Shown: positions 26,479 to 36,071 of the stretch, one piece after another
Layout: each line of letters opens with the position of its first letter
Numbering within the stretch: the stretch's first letter is position 1
Source: Kastovskya adunca ATA6-11-RM4
GTDB taxonomy: Bacteria; Cyanobacteriota; Cyanobacteriia; Cyanobacteriales; Coleofasciculaceae
Direction of reading: 5' to 3'
Assembly (NCBI GenBank): GCA_019359445.1
Contig: JAHHHJ010000023.1
Location: 1-64,000 of the forward strand
DNA: 64,000 nucleotides
The notes under the pieces: model-generated
The model's database searches: none
What the model saw: the letters and a program-made list of their open reading frames with translations, nothing else
What the model was told of the DNA's origin: nothing
Program-made: the position numbers and the translations under genes

Positions 26479-27024
26479 ATGACAAAACGATTGAAAAATA
26501 CTTACGAAGAAATAGTAGTCCCGAAGCTTAAAGAGCAATTTGGTTATACAAATATCCATCAAGTCCCTAAAGTCGTTAAAATTACGGTCAACCGGGGCTT
26601 AGGAGAAGCATCTCAAAACGCCAAGGCACTAGATTCTTCCTTATCTGAAATTGCGCTGATTACAGGACAAAAGCCTGTAGTAACGCGAGCCAAAAAAGCG
26701 ATCGCGGGTTTCAAAATCCGTGAAGGAATGCCCGTTGGCGTCATGGTTACCCTACGCTCAAAACGGATGTATGCGTTTTTAGACCGCTTGCTCAACTTAG
26801 CCCTCCCTAGGATTCGGGACTTTCGCGGCGTTAGCCCCAAAAGCTTTGATGGTCGGGGTAACTACAGTTTGGGAATTCGAGAGCAACTGATTTTCCCAGA
26901 AGTAGACTACGACAGCATCGATCAAATCCGGGGCATGGACATTTCAATCATCACAACGGCAAAGACTGACGAAGAGGGTCGCGCCTTACTTAAAGAAATG
27001 GGAATGCCCTTCCGAGAGCAATAA
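26479..27024 (+). CDS. rplE: 50S ribosomal protein L5
   Basis: L5 binds 5S rRNA and contacts P-site tRNA and S13. The 181-residue protein ([21 protein letters not shown] to [10 protein letters not shown]) has the conserved [32 protein letters not shown] region and the [17 protein letters not shown] block. It lies 113 bases after rplX. Confidence 0.97.
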   Translation: MTKRLKNTYEEIVVPKLKEQFGYTNIHQVPKVVKITVNRGLGEASQNAKALDSSLSEIALITGQKPVVTRAKKAIAGFKIREGMPVGVMVTLRSKRMYAFLDRLLNLALPRIRDFRGVSPKSFDGRGNYSLGIREQLIFPEVDYDSIDQIRGMDISIITTAKTDEEGRALLKEMGMPFREQ

Positions 27025-27048
27025 GGCAGTACACCGAAAGAGGAAAAA

Positions 27049-27450
27049 ATGGCGGCAAACGACACAATTGCAGATATGTTGACTCGCATCCGGAATGCAG
27101 GGCTGGTGCGGCATCAAACAACAAACGTCCCTGCAACTAGAATGACTCATAGCATTGCCAAAGTTCTTAAAAACGAAGGCTTCATTGCTGACTTTGAAGA
27201 AACTGGCGAAGGGATCAAGCGCACCTTAGTGCTTTCCCTAAAATACAAAGGCAAGAACCGCCAACCGATCATCACCGCTTTGCAGCGGGTGAGCAAACCC
27301 GGCTTGCGAGTTTACTCCAACCGTAAGGAGTTGCCCCGAGTCTTGGGTGGAATTGGCATTGCGATCATTTCTACTTCCCATGGCATCATGACCGATCGGG
27401 AAGCACGGCGTCAGGGAATTGGCGGTGAGGTACTTTGCTACATCTGGTAG
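27049..27450 (+). CDS. rpsH: 30S ribosomal protein S8
   Basis: S8 is a primary binder of the 16S central domain and in E. coli represses the spc operon. The 133-residue product ([22 protein letters not shown]) contains the C-terminal [34 protein letters not shown] block. rpsN (S14), which precedes rpsH in many bacteria, is absent here, as in other cyanobacterial clusters. Confidence 0.97.
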   Translation: MAANDTIADMLTRIRNAGLVRHQTTNVPATRMTHSIAKVLKNEGFIADFEETGEGIKRTLVLSLKYKGKNRQPIITALQRVSKPGLRVYSNRKELPRVLGGIGIAIISTSHGIMTDREARRQGIGGEVLCYIW

Positions 27451-27502
27451 TCATAAGTCAAAAGATAACGGACAACTGATAAAGACAAAGGACAAAGAAG
27501 AC

Positions 27503-28042
27503 ATGTCTCGTATCGGCAAACGCCCTATAGACATTCCCAATAAAGTCACAGTGACGATCGACGGTCAACAGGTCGCGGTCAAGGGGCCCAAAGGAGAACT
27601 GAGCCGAATTTTACCTGCTGAAGTCAGCGTTGAACAAGAAGGTGAAACGGTGCTAGTCTTGCGGCGCGATGAGTCAAGAACGGCTCGTCAGCGCCATGGC
27701 TTGTCTCGAACATTGGTAGCCAACATGGTAGAAGGAGTTTCCAACGGTTTTGAGAAGCGCCTACAGATCCAGGGCGTCGGTTACCGGGCACAAGTGCAAG
27801 GTCGCAATCTCATTTTGAACGTTGGTTATAGCAAACCTGTTGAGATCGTCCCGCCAGAGGGAGTTCAAGTGGCAGTGGAAAACAATACCAATGTCATTGT
27901 TAGCGGCATCAACAAAGAAATTGTCGGCAACATAGCCGCCCGGATTCGTGCAGTCCGTCCGCCTGAACCCTATAAAGGGAAGGGCATTCGGTATGCCGGA
28001 GAAGTAGTTAGACGTAAAGCTGGTAAAGCAGGTAAGAAGTAA
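27503..28042 (+). CDS. rplF: 50S ribosomal protein L6
   Basis: L6 sits near the sarcin-ricin loop and the factor-binding site. The 179-residue product starts [15 protein letters not shown] at ATG 27503 and has the C-terminal [28 protein letters not shown] signature. An upstream in-frame extension into the repeat-like spacer (27451-27502) does not resemble L6. An AAAGAAG element precedes the start. Confidence 0.97.
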   Translation: MSRIGKRPIDIPNKVTVTIDGQQVAVKGPKGELSRILPAEVSVEQEGETVLVLRRDESRTARQRHGLSRTLVANMVEGVSNGFEKRLQIQGVGYRAQVQGRNLILNVGYSKPVEIVPPEGVQVAVENNTNVIVSGINKEIVGNIAARIRAVRPPEPYKGKGIRYAGEVVRRKAGKAGKK

Positions 28043-28045
28043 CCG

Positions 28046-28408
28046 ATGAAACTTACGCGTAAAGAATCAGTACGGCGCAGGCATCAGCGGGTGCGTCGGA
28101 AAGTTGAGGGCACCACCGAACGACCGAGATTATCTGTCTTTCGTTCCAATCAGCATATTTATGCACAAGTGATTGATGACACTCAGCAGCAAACCTTAGC
28201 CGCTGCTTCAACATTGGAAAAAGACTTCAAATCAGAGTCAACCTCAGGCGCAACCTGTGATGCGTCTGCTGAAATTGGCAGGTTAATTGCTGAACGAGCA
28301 CTAGCAAAAGGCATCTCCCAAGTGGTCTTTGATCGCGGGGGAAACCTCTACCACGGTCGCGTGCAATCGCTGGCAGAAGCAGCTCGGGAAGCAGGCTTAG
28401 ACTTTTAA
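28046..28408 (+). CDS. rplR: 50S ribosomal protein L18
   Basis: L18 binds 5S rRNA together with L5 in the central protuberance. The 120-residue product has the basic N-terminus ([35 protein letters not shown] split over the first 35 residues) and [28 protein letters not shown] at the end. It follows rplF by 3 bases. Confidence 0.96.
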   Translation: MKLTRKESVRRRHQRVRRKVEGTTERPRLSVFRSNQHIYAQVIDDTQQQTLAAASTLEKDFKSESTSGATCDASAEIGRLIAERALAKGISQVVFDRGGNLYHGRVQSLAEAAREAGLDF

Positions 28409-28480
28409 TTTGTGTTGTCATGAGTTAGTCGTTGGCAACAACTCACACATGACAACTGACAACTAATAACTAACAAAACT

Positions 28481-29002
28481 ATGGCAACTCGTCGAAAAAA
28501 TAGCCGCGCCAAAGAAAAAGACACCACCTGGCAAGAGCGGGTAATTCAAATCCGCCGGGTCAGCAAAGTCGTCAAAGGCGGTAAAAAATTAAGCTTCCGC
28601 GCGATCGTTGTCGTTGGCAACGAGCGAGGTCAAGTGGGAGTCGGAGTCGGCAAAGCTAGCGATGTAATTGGCGCTGTCCGTAAAGGCGTTGCCGATGGCA
28701 AAAAGCAGCTCATTGACGTTCCTCTGACCAAATCCAACTCAATTCCCCATCCCTCTAAAGGCGCGGCTGTGGGAGCAAAAGTGATGATGCGACCCGCTGC
28801 TCCCGGAACGGGGGTAATCGCTGGGGGAGCAGTGCGAACTGTGCTAGAACTTGCTGGCGTTCGCAACATCCTGGCAAAACAACTGGGTTCTAACAATCCC
28901 TTAAACAACGCTAGAGCCGCCGTCAATGCCCTAGCTTCCTTGCGGACATTTTCAGAAGTGGCAGAAGAGCGCGGTATTCCAGTCGAGAACCTTTACGGCT
29001 AA
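28481..29002 (+). CDS. rpsE: 30S ribosomal protein S5
   Basis: S5 affects decoding accuracy and lies near the mRNA entry. The 173-residue product has the double-stranded RNA-binding fold ([19 protein letters not shown] and [20 protein letters not shown]) and the second domain ending [10 protein letters not shown]. The spacer before it (28409-28480) contains ACAACTGACAACTAATAACTAAC-like low-complexity DNA. rpmD (L30) is absent after it, as expected in cyanobacteria. Confidence 0.97.
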   Translation: MATRRKNSRAKEKDTTWQERVIQIRRVSKVVKGGKKLSFRAIVVVGNERGQVGVGVGKASDVIGAVRKGVADGKKQLIDVPLTKSNSIPHPSKGAAVGAKVMMRPAAPGTGVIAGGAVRTVLELAGVRNILAKQLGSNNPLNNARAAVNALASLRTFSEVAEERGIPVENLYG

Positions 29003-29094
29003 ACCGCTTTCAAAAGCCTTTGAGAAAATTTCCTCCCCCAACACTACGGCTCTAGCTGAAAGACAAGCTATTTCCTTAACTTAAGTGCAAGATA

Positions 29095-29553
29095 ATGAGA
29101 CTAAACGATGCAGTGCCTCAAAAAGGCTCTAAAAAACGCCGTCGCCGTGTAGGACGGGGCATTTCTGCGGGTCAAGGCGCTAGCGCTGGCTTGGGGATGC
29201 GGGGTCAAAAGTCACGATCCGGTCGTAGTACCCGTCCTGGCTTTGAAGGAGGACAGATGCCGTTGTATCGGCGTCTGCCCAAGTTAAAGCACTTCCCCAT
29301 CATCAACCGTCGCCAGTACACTACGATTAATGTGGGTAAACTGGCATCACTCCCTGCCAATACTGAAGTAACCCTAGCTTCTCTCATGGAAGCGGGAATC
29401 GTTACTACCAATGATGGACCGCTCAAAATGCTGGGTGATGGGGAGCTGAATGTGGCATTAAACGTCAAAGCGGCTGCCTTTACAACCGGGGCTCGGAACA
29501 AAATCGAGGCGGCGGGTGGCAGTTGTGAGTCGGCGAATGCGCCCTCATCTTAA
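29095..29553 (+). CDS. rplO: 50S ribosomal protein L15
   Basis: L15 is a late-assembling protein of the 50S subunit. The 152-residue product has the basic N-terminal extension ([22 protein letters not shown]), [10 protein letters not shown] and the core [19 protein letters not shown]. It lies 92 bases after rpsE and 61 bases before secY. Confidence 0.96.
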   Translation: MRLNDAVPQKGSKKRRRRVGRGISAGQGASAGLGMRGQKSRSGRSTRPGFEGGQMPLYRRLPKLKHFPIINRRQYTTINVGKLASLPANTEVTLASLMEAGIVTTNDGPLKMLGDGELNVALNVKAAAFTTGARNKIEAAGGSCESANAPSS

Positions 29554-29614
29554 TTAGACCCAGCGTATCAAGCGCTGCCAGTCCCCCTCCCCTGTTTTGT
29601 AGAGGTAGTTCTTT

Positions 29615-30958
29615 ATGGCCGTCAGTCGAGACAAAGCCCCAACGGCTCAAGAAACTTTTATGCAGATGGCACAAGCTGCCGGTCTTCGTGGTCGGCTGCT
29701 TGTCACTATCGGTCTGCTGATTTTGGCTCGCTTTGGAGTCTTTTTACCTATACCGGGAATTGACCGGTTTAGATTTGCAGCGGATATTCAAAATAGCCCC
29801 GTACTGGGATTTCTAGACATTTTCTCCGGGGGCGGTATCTCTGCCGTCGGAATTTTTGCTTTAGGAATTTTGCCCTACATTAACGCCTCAATCATTTTAC
29901 AGTTGCTGACAGCCGCTCTGCCGGCGCTGGAAAATTTACAAAAAAATGAAGGAGAAGCAGGACGGCGGAAAATTTCCCAAATTACCCGCTATGTAGCATT
30001 TGTATGGGCAATCATTCAAAGTTTGGGGATTACCCTCGGGTTGTTACGACCCTATGCCGTCGATCCTGGAATATTATTCGTTGCTGAAACGGCGCTAGCA
30101 CTGACAGCTGGCTCAATGTTCGTCATGTGGTTGTCGGAGCTAATCACTGAACGAGGAATTGGTAATGGTGCATCATTGTTGATTTTTGTCAACATTGTTG
30201 CCGTTTTGCCTCGTACTCTTGGTCAAACCATTGAACTTGCTCAAACTGGCGGCCCGGAAACGGTAAGAAATGTGATTATCTTGCTGCTGGTTTTCCTCGT
30301 CATGATTGTCGGAATCGTGTTTGTTCAAGAGGGAACTCGTCGCATTCCGATTATTTCCGCCCGTCGTCAGGTGGGTAAGCGCCTTTACCGCGAACGTACT
30401 AGTTATCTACCCCTACGCCTGAATCAGGGGGGGGTCATGCCGATCATTTTTGCCTCAGCGGTTTTGATTCTTCCGGCATCCCTAGCGGGGTTCACCGCCG
30501 GCAGAGCTACTGAAGGGCCTTTAGCTCCAGTCAATCAAGTTCTGGTGCAGCTTTCGACCTATCTGCGACCAGATGGTCCGGCTCCCTGGCTGTATGCCTT
30601 GGTCTACCTTGTATTGATTGTGTTCTTTAGCTATTTTTACGCCTCTTTGATTGTGAACCCGGTTGACTTATCCCAAAACTTGAAAAAGATGGGTTCGAGT
30701 ATTCCTGGGATTCGGCCAGGACGGGCAACGAGTGATTACGTAGAACGGGTTTTAAACAGGCTGACGTTCTTGGGCGCAATTTTCTTAGGATTAGTCGCCG
30801 TTATACCAACAGCGGTGGAAAGTGCCACGAACGTGACAACGTTTAGAGGTTTAGGCGCAACTTCTTTACTGATTTTGGTAGGCGTTGCCATTGACACCGC
30901 CAAACAAGTTCAGACCTATGTCATCTCCCAGCGTTACGAAGGTATGGTCAAACAATAG
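29615..30958 (+). CDS. secY: protein translocase subunit SecY
   Basis: SecY forms the protein-conducting channel in cytoplasmic and thylakoid membranes of cyanobacteria, with SecE and SecG. The 447-residue protein has ten hydrophobic segments, the plug-region sequence GIFALGILPYINASIILQLL, and the cytosolic loop QEGTRRIPIISARRQVGKRL that contacts SecA and the ribosome. Its length is normal. A secG gene lies 14.5 kb downstream in this window. Confidence 0.97.
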   Translation: MAVSRDKAPTAQETFMQMAQAAGLRGRLLVTIGLLILARFGVFLPIPGIDRFRFAADIQNSPVLGFLDIFSGGGISAVGIFALGILPYINASIILQLLTAALPALENLQKNEGEAGRRKISQITRYVAFVWAIIQSLGITLGLLRPYAVDPGILFVAETALALTAGSMFVMWLSELITERGIGNGASLLIFVNIVAVLPRTLGQTIELAQTGGPETVRNVIILLLVFLVMIVGIVFVQEGTRRIPIISARRQVGKRLYRERTSYLPLRLNQGGVMPIIFASAVLILPASLAGFTAGRATEGPLAPVNQVLVQLSTYLRPDGPAPWLYALVYLVLIVFFSYFYASLIVNPVDLSQNLKKMGSSIPGIRPGRATSDYVERVLNRLTFLGAIFLGLVAVIPTAVESATNVTTFRGLGATSLLILVGVAIDTAKQVQTYVISQRYEGMVKQ

Positions 30959-31051
30959 GGCACTTAGGGGTTAGCTGCTGACTATATGCAGCGGGTCAGT
31001 CCCAACAGTGGTCTTTGAGAGGCTAGCCCCTAATTGGTAATCGTTAAACTC

Positions 31052-31618
31052 ATGACAAAATTAATCTTTTTAGGACCTCCAGGAGCTGGAAAGGGAACTC
31101 AAGCGCAACTTTTGGCTGAACAGTTGCATATTCCTCACATTTCTACGGGGGATATTTTCCGGCAAGCGAGGGCGGCACAAAGCTCTTTGGGTTTGCAAGT
31201 TCAGTCTTATATGGACCGAGGGGCGTTGGTACCTGATGAGTTAACCCAGGAACTGGTGCGGGAACGTTTGAGCCAACCGGATGCTGAGAAGGGCTGGATT
31301 TTAGACGGTTTTCCGCGAACTGTTTCCCAAGCTGACTTTTTGGAGCAACTGCTTAAGGAGCTGAATCAGCCTTACAACTATGTAATCAATCTGGTGGTGC
31401 CGGAGGAGGTTTTAGTAGAGCGATTGTTGGAACGAGGACATAAGCAAGGGCGTACAGATGATACGCAAGAGGTGATCGCTCACCGCTTAAAGGTCTACAA
31501 CGAACAGACGGCTCCTGTAATTGGCTTTTATAGCGATCGCCAGCAGTTGTTATCAATCGATGGTAATCGTTCGTTAGACGCTGTTACAGAGTCTCTCATG
31601 CAACAAGTAGCGCCCTAG
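31052..31618 (+). CDS. adk: adenylate kinase
   Basis: Adenylate kinase interconverts 2 ADP with ATP and AMP. The 188-residue product has the P-loop [10 protein letters not shown] (residues 7-16), the AMP-binding STGDIFR segment and the DGFPRT motif. It is the short form without the zinc-type LID insert ([14 protein letters not shown] directly joins the flanking parts). ATG 31052 is the natural start; the longer TTG frame at 31034 adds six unrelated residues. The gene lies between secY and infA; map, often present here in other bacteria, is missing. Confidence 0.96.
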   Translation: MTKLIFLGPPGAGKGTQAQLLAEQLHIPHISTGDIFRQARAAQSSLGLQVQSYMDRGALVPDELTQELVRERLSQPDAEKGWILDGFPRTVSQADFLEQLLKELNQPYNYVINLVVPEEVLVERLLERGHKQGRTDDTQEVIAHRLKVYNEQTAPVIGFYSDRQQLLSIDGNRSLDAVTESLMQQVAP

Positions 31619-31794
31619 ACCAACTCACCAGCGGTAGTCCAACAGTCCGTTTCGGAACATAGCTCCGCTGATTGTTGTGGATATTTGATAAAATATGTTA
31701 AGGAACCCTGGACAAATCGCCAACGATCCAGGAAGTACTCAAACGTTAGCAGTACTTTTCCCAAGCATAAAAGCAGAATTGAGGTTTGAACCCA

Positions 31795-32019
31795 TTGGCT
31801 AAACAAGATTTAATTGAAATGGAAGGCACGGTCACAGAGTCCCTGCCTAATGCAATGTTTCGCGTTGATTTAGAAAATGGCTTTAATGTTCTTGCCCATA
31901 TCTCTGGCAAGATTCGCCGTAACTATATCAAAATTCTTCCTGGCGATCGCGTCAAAGTGGAACTGACTCCCTACGATTTAACCAAAGGGAGGATCACCTA
32001 TCGTTTGCGTAAAAAGTAA
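31795..32019 (+). CDS. infA: translation initiation factor IF-1
   Basis: IF-1 binds the A-site of the 30S subunit during initiation. The 74-residue OB-fold product ([19 protein letters not shown] ... [13 protein letters not shown]) is full length. The start is TTG at 31795, with GAGG 10 bases upstream; a TTG three codons earlier is too close to that element, and there is no in-frame ATG before codon 10. The use of TTG for an initiation factor gene is notable. Confidence 0.93.
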   Translation: MAKQDLIEMEGTVTESLPNAMFRVDLENGFNVLAHISGKIRRNYIKILPGDRVKVELTPYDLTKGRITYRLRKK

Positions 32020-32031
32020 GCTTACAAAAAA

Positions 32032-32052
32032 ACTTATTGATGTTCAATAAGT
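32032..32052. repeat. perfect 9-bp hairpin between infA and rpmJ
   Basis: ACTTATTGA (32032-32040) and TCAATAAGT (32044-32052) form a perfect stem with a 3-base loop, 13 bases after the infA stop and just upstream of an internal promoter. It has no following T-run on the plus strand, but could protect or process the infA mRNA 3' end. Confidence 0.65.
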
Positions 32053-32064
32053 CAACTTGCTTAA

Positions 32065-32093
32065 CTGACAAAAATACCCAAAATTGCTATAAT
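32065..32093 (+). promoter_or_regulatory. consensus-like sigma-70 promoter upstream of rpmJ
   Basis: CTGACA (32065-32070) and TATAAT (32088-32093) are separated by exactly 17 bases, matching the consensus in 5 of 6 and 6 of 6 positions. Transcription would start near 32100, giving a short leader before rpmJ at 32123. It would allow rpmJ-rpsM-rpsK-rpoA to be expressed independently of the upstream spc-like genes. Confidence 0.75.
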
Positions 32094-32122
32094 ATTAAGC
32101 TTGCAGTGTTGCCAGAGAAGGC

Positions 32123-32236
32123 ATGAAAGTTCGAGCATCCGTCCGAAAAATTTGCGAAAAGTGCCGCGTCATTCGCCGTCGCGGTCGAGTTATGGTGATT
32201 TGCGAAAATCCTAAGCACAAGCAGCGTCAGGGATAA
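32123..32236 (+). CDS. rpmJ: 50S ribosomal protein L36
   Basis: This 37-residue protein ([20 protein letters not shown] at its start) is the smallest ribosomal protein. It binds zinc through Cys11, Cys14, Cys27 and His32, all present, and helps organise 23S rRNA late in assembly. A strong promoter-like sequence lies 30 bases upstream. Confidence 0.97.
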   Translation: MKVRASVRKICEKCRVIRRRGRVMVICENPKHKQRQG

Positions 32237-32296
32237 CTTCCTTTGACTCTTAACACTCATTTGTAGCACAAACCCTATTCAACAGGAGAAAAAAGC

Positions 32297-32680
32297 GTGG
32301 CACGGATTGCCAGTGTAGACCTCCCACGCGACAAACGCGTAGAGATTGGTCTGACCTACATTTATGGAATTGGGCTATCGCGGTCGAAAGAAATTTTGGC
32401 AGCAACCGGCGTTAATCCTGATATACGCATCAGAGATTTAAGTGATGCCGATGTAGCTACCCTGCGAGCCCACATTGATTCCAACTATCAGGTCGAAGGC
32501 GACCTCCGGCGGTTGGAATCAATGAACATCAAACGCTTAGTAGAAATTGGTACCTATCGCGGTCGTCGTCATCGCATGGGTCTACCTGTGCGGGGACAGC
32601 GGACTCGCACCAACGCGAGAACCCGTCGGGGTCGGCGTGTTGCTGTTGCCGGCAAGAAAAAGGTACCAGCTAAGAAGTAA
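32297..32680 (+). CDS. rpsM: 30S ribosomal protein S13
   Basis: S13 joins the 30S head to 50S L5 and contacts P-site tRNA. The 127-residue protein (GTG start, [20 protein letters not shown]) contains the helix-hairpin-helix region [15 protein letters not shown] and ends with the basic tail [13 protein letters not shown] followed by a Lys-rich stretch. An AGGAG element lies about 9 bases before the start. Confidence 0.97.
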   Translation: MARIASVDLPRDKRVEIGLTYIYGIGLSRSKEILAATGVNPDIRIRDLSDADVATLRAHIDSNYQVEGDLRRLESMNIKRLVEIGTYRGRRHRMGLPVRGQRTRTNARTRRGRRVAVAGKKKVPAKK

Positions 32681-32720
32681 TCCATTTGTAAGTCACACTA
32701 ACAGGAATTTTTAGAGCGAC

Positions 32721-33113
32721 ATGGCGCGACCAACCAAGAAATCAGGTACAAAAAAACAAAAACGTAACGTTCCTAATGGAGTCGCTTGCATCCAGTCCAC
32801 CTTTAACAACACCATCGTCACAATCTCAGATACCAAAGGAGACGTGATTTCTTGGGCATCGGCTGGTTCAAGTGGCTTCAAAGGTGCGAAGAAAGGAACT
32901 CCCTTTGCCGCGCAAACGGCGGCTGATGGTGCAGCTCGTCGAGCCATTGACCAGGGAATGCGTCAAATTGAGGTGATGGTAAGCGGCCCCGGTGCTGGTC
33001 GAGAAACAGCTATTCGGGCGCTCCAAGGAGCTGGGCTGGAAATTACGTTGATTCGGGATGTGACGCCAATTCCCCATAATGGCTGTCGTCCACCCAAGCG
33101 GCGTCGGGTCTAA
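32721..33113 (+). CDS. rpsK: 30S ribosomal protein S11
   Basis: S11 forms the platform of the 30S subunit at the mRNA exit. The 130-residue protein has [22 protein letters not shown] and the conserved C-terminus [20 protein letters not shown]. rpsD (S4), present between rpsK and rpoA in many bacteria, is not here; a large stem-loop occupies the spacer instead. Confidence 0.97.
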   Translation: MARPTKKSGTKKQKRNVPNGVACIQSTFNNTIVTISDTKGDVISWASAGSSGFKGAKKGTPFAAQTAADGAARRAIDQGMRQIEVMVSGPGAGRETAIRALQGAGLEITLIRDVTPIPHNGCRPPKRRRV

Positions 33114-33132
33114 ACAAAACTGGCGCTTGTTG

Positions 33133-33213
33133 AGGTTCGAGGAGTGTCAGCTGGATCAACCCTGGAAAAAGCCCCATGTTTTCCAAGGCAAAGCCAGCTG
33201 AAGCCTCGAAACT
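33133..33213 (+). promoter_or_regulatory. 81-nt imperfect stem-loop just upstream of rpoA
   Basis: Three nested arms pair across the spacer: 33133-33142 with 33204-33213 (9 of 10), TCAGCTGG 33147-33154 with 33194-33201 (8 of 8), and 33160-33169 with 33179-33188 (9 of 10), capped by a 9-base loop. It ends about 100 bases before the rpoA start and has no T-run, so it is not a plain terminator. A role in mRNA processing, stability or control of rpoA translation is possible. Confidence 0.7.
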
Positions 33214-33312
33214 TTAGTGTCTAATACCAAAAAAAATCAGCTCACCGAGCAAATTACAAAGAAAGCAACAAGCATGCTTACTTTGGGTTTTATCAGTAAG
33301 GGAGGTCACTCC

Positions 33313-34263
33313 GTGGCGCAATTTCAGATCGAGTGTGTAGAGTCTAAACCTCTGAAGAATCAGAGTCAATATAGCAAATTTGTGCTGGAACCTCTAGAGC
33401 GCGGTCAAGGCACAACTGTAGGGAATGCCCTGCGGCGGGTTTTACTGTCCAATTTGGAAGGGGCCGCCGTGACATCCGTCCGCATTGCCGGAGTGAATCA
33501 CGAATTTGCTACAATCCCAGGGGTACGAGAGGACGTTCTGGAAATTCTTCTGAATATGAAGGAAATTGTCCTCAAAAGTTACTCGTCTCAACCCCAAATT
33601 GGTCGAGTAATGATTACAGGGCCAGCGACAGTCAGAGCCGCTCAATTTGACTTGCCCTCTGAAGTGGAAATCGTCGATCCTGGTCAGTATGTAGCTACTT
33701 TAGCAGAGGGTGCGAGGCTAGAGCTGGAGTTTCGCATCGAAAGAGGAAAAGGTTACAAAGCTGTAGAACGCGGTGGGCGTGATGAGGCAGCGGCACTAGA
33801 CTTTCTCCAAATCGATTCAGTGTTCATGCCTGTCAGCAAAGTGAACTACAGTGTTGAGGACATCCGCATGGATGGCTCTTCCGAAAAAGATCGACTAATT
33901 TTGGAAATTTGGACTAATGGCAGCATTGCTCCTCAAGAAGCTCTGTCTCAAGCTGCCAGCCTTATAGTAGATCTGTTCAATCCGCTTAAGGATATCACGC
34001 TGGAGTCGCTCAAGGATGAGTATCCTACGGATGACGACCCCACCAGTCAAATTCCTATAGAAGAATTACAGCTATCAGTACGGGCTTATAACTGTCTAAA
34101 ACGGGCACAAATTAACTCCGTTGCCGACTTGCTGGATTACAGTCAAGAGGATTTACTGGAAATCAAAAACTTCGGTCAAAAATCTGCAGAAGAAGTGATC
34201 GAAGCCTTACAGCGTCGCTTGGGTATTACCCTGCCCCAAGAAAAGGCGGCAAAAACCCCTTAA
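33313..34263 (+). CDS. rpoA: DNA-directed RNA polymerase subunit alpha
   Basis: The alpha dimer nucleates RNA polymerase assembly, and its C-terminal domain contacts promoter DNA and activators. The 316-residue product starts MAQFQIECVESKP and has the dimerisation motif GQGTTVGNALRRVLLSNLEG; the C-terminal helix-hairpin-helix domain spans about residues 235-305 (IEELQLSVRAYNCLKRAQI to AEEVIEALQRRLG). GTG 33313 is chosen because GGGAGG lies just before it and homologues begin MAQFQ; the frame is open 32 codons further but without similarity. A large hairpin lies upstream. Confidence 0.96.
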   Translation: MAQFQIECVESKPLKNQSQYSKFVLEPLERGQGTTVGNALRRVLLSNLEGAAVTSVRIAGVNHEFATIPGVREDVLEILLNMKEIVLKSYSSQPQIGRVMITGPATVRAAQFDLPSEVEIVDPGQYVATLAEGARLELEFRIERGKGYKAVERGGRDEAAALDFLQIDSVFMPVSKVNYSVEDIRMDGSSEKDRLILEIWTNGSIAPQEALSQAASLIVDLFNPLKDITLESLKDEYPTDDDPTSQIPIEELQLSVRAYNCLKRAQINSVADLLDYSQEDLLEIKNFGQKSAEEVIEALQRRLGITLPQEKAAKTP

Positions 34264-34316
34264 GTTCCAAATCTCTGCCATTTTTGTTCGTTTAATTTGA
34301 TAAAGGAGACAACACG

Positions 34317-34667
34317 ATGCGTCATCGACGTCGCGTGCACAAACTCGGTAAACCCGCCGATCAGCGGAAAGCATTGCTTCGAGCCTTGGCAACCGAAGTC
34401 ATCCGCCACGGTCGCATTACGACAACGAAAACTCGCGCCAAGGCAGTGCGAGCAGAAGTTGATCAGATGATCACCCTGGCAAAGGATGGTTCGTTGTCAG
34501 CACAACGCCGAGCAGTAGGCTACATCTACGACAAACAGTTGGTAAGTGCCCTGTTTTCTCAGGCAAAAGACCGCTACGGCGATCGCAATGGCGGATATAC
34601 CCGTATTCTCCGCACGGTACGCCGTCGGGGTGATAATGCCGAAATGGCAATTATTGAACTGGTCTAA
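34317..34667 (+). CDS. rplQ: 50S ribosomal protein L17
   Basis: L17 lies near the tunnel exit at the bottom of the 50S subunit. The 116-residue product ([20 protein letters not shown]) has the typical [22 protein letters not shown] block and [15 protein letters not shown] end. An AAAGGAG element precedes the ATG. Confidence 0.97.
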   Translation: MRHRRRVHKLGKPADQRKALLRALATEVIRHGRITTTKTRAKAVRAEVDQMITLAKDGSLSAQRRAVGYIYDKQLVSALFSQAKDRYGDRNGGYTRILRTVRRRGDNAEMAIIELV

Positions 34668-34686
34668 ATAGATTGACCCTCTTGGA

Positions 34687-35538
34687 ATGTCTCAAACACA
34701 AGCACCAGCCTCAAAGCGAGTTGCCCTGGTAATCCAATACCTGGGCACTCACTTTCATGGTTGGCAGCGACAACCATCCCATCGCAGCGTCCAAGAAGAC
34801 ATCGAAACTGTACTCGCGGTGGTGCAACAGCGCCCAGTCACCTTGTATGGTGCTGGTCGTACCGATACGGGAGTGCATGCAGCGGCGCAGGTCGCTCACT
34901 TTGATGACATCAGCCCGATCCCAGCGGCACGGTGGGCGGCGGTACTCAATAGCCAACTGCCAGACGACATTTTAATTCTTGCCTCAGCGTCAGTTCCTCT
35001 GACCTGGCATGCCCGCTTTTCTGCCAGTTGGCGTCGTTACCGCTACTTGTTTTACACCGACTCTCGCCCTAACTTGTTTGTTCGTCCTTTTACTTGGCAT
35101 TATTACTCTGCCCCACTAGATGAGGGGCTGATTCAATCCGCCCTAGATCCACTGCTCGGTCGCCATCATTTAGCGGCATTTCACCGAGCTGGATCAAGCC
35201 GCACTCACTCTTGGGTGGAGGTACAGGCGGTGGAATGTTCTCGCCAGGGTTCCTTCCTAAAACTGGAAATTCAAGCCAATGGATTTTTATATGGGATGGT
35301 GCGCCTCTTGGTGGGCATGCTGGTACAAGTGGGAACAAAAGAGCGATCGCCCGAAGAATTCACCCAGATCTGGGTGAACCAACGGCGAGAAGAAGTCAAA
35401 TATGCTGCCCCAGCCAAAGGATTGTGCTTATTGCGAGTAGGCTACCCGAACTCGCCTTTCCCCCGTGACATCTGGTACGACACTCAGCCAGGCTTTGTGT
35501 TACCCCCTATTGTCCCCGCAGATATTGCCTATAGCTAA
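34687..35538 (+). CDS. truA: tRNA pseudouridine(38-40) synthase TruA
   Basis: TruA converts uridines 38-40 of the tRNA anticodon arm to pseudouridine. The 283-residue product has the catalytic Asp in GAGRTDTGVHA (about residues 56-66), the opening QYLGTHFHGWQRQ and the C-terminal GFLYGMVRLLVG. Its position between rplQ and rplM is the standard cyanobacterial order. It starts 19 bases after rplQ. Confidence 0.95.
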   Translation: MSQTQAPASKRVALVIQYLGTHFHGWQRQPSHRSVQEDIETVLAVVQQRPVTLYGAGRTDTGVHAAAQVAHFDDISPIPAARWAAVLNSQLPDDILILASASVPLTWHARFSASWRRYRYLFYTDSRPNLFVRPFTWHYYSAPLDEGLIQSALDPLLGRHHLAAFHRAGSSRTHSWVEVQAVECSRQGSFLKLEIQANGFLYGMVRLLVGMLVQVGTKERSPEEFTQIWVNQRREEVKYAAPAKGLCLLRVGYPNSPFPRDIWYDTQPGFVLPPIVPADIAYS

Positions 35539-35615
35539 AACGGGAATGCCTTGGGAGCTTTCCCTAATAGCGCTAACGTTAAACTTAAGCCGATAACGCG
35601 TGTAAAAAAAGACCA

Positions 35616-36071
35616 ATGGAAAAGACTTACCTCCCTCCTCAGACATCCCTAGAACCTACCTGGTATGTCATTGATGCCAATAATCAGCGTCTAGGACGTA
35701 TGGCTAGTGAAATTGCCATGATTTTGCGGGGGAAAAACAAACCTACCTACACCCCCCACATGGATACAGGCGACTTTGTGATTGTCGTCAATGCTGAAAA
35801 AGTAGCAGTTACTGGCAAAAAGCGTACCCAAAAACTGTATCGTCGTCACTCCGGGCGTCCCGGTGGAATGAAAACGGAAACCTTCGCCAAGCTGCAAGCC
35901 CGAATTCCCGAACGGATTATTGAGAAAGCCGTTAAGGGAATGCTACCGAAAAATTCTCTCGGTAATAAACTCTTCACCAAGCTGAAAGTTTACGCTGGAC
36001 CAATTCATCCCCACGAAGCTCAAAAACCCCAAGAACTCAACATTCAAACTATTCCCGGAGGAGATAAGTAA
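35616..36071 (+). CDS. rplM: 50S ribosomal protein L13
   Basis: L13 is an early 50S assembly protein. The 151-residue product has [28 protein letters not shown] and [21 protein letters not shown], then [10 protein letters not shown]. Its stop TAA shares one base with the rpsI ATG, so the L13/S9 pair is translationally coupled as in most bacteria. Confidence 0.97.
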   Translation: MEKTYLPPQTSLEPTWYVIDANNQRLGRMASEIAMILRGKNKPTYTPHMDTGDFVIVVNAEKVAVTGKKRTQKLYRRHSGRPGGMKTETFAKLQARIPERIIEKAVKGMLPKNSLGNKLFTKLKVYAGPIHPHEAQKPQELNIQTIPGGDK

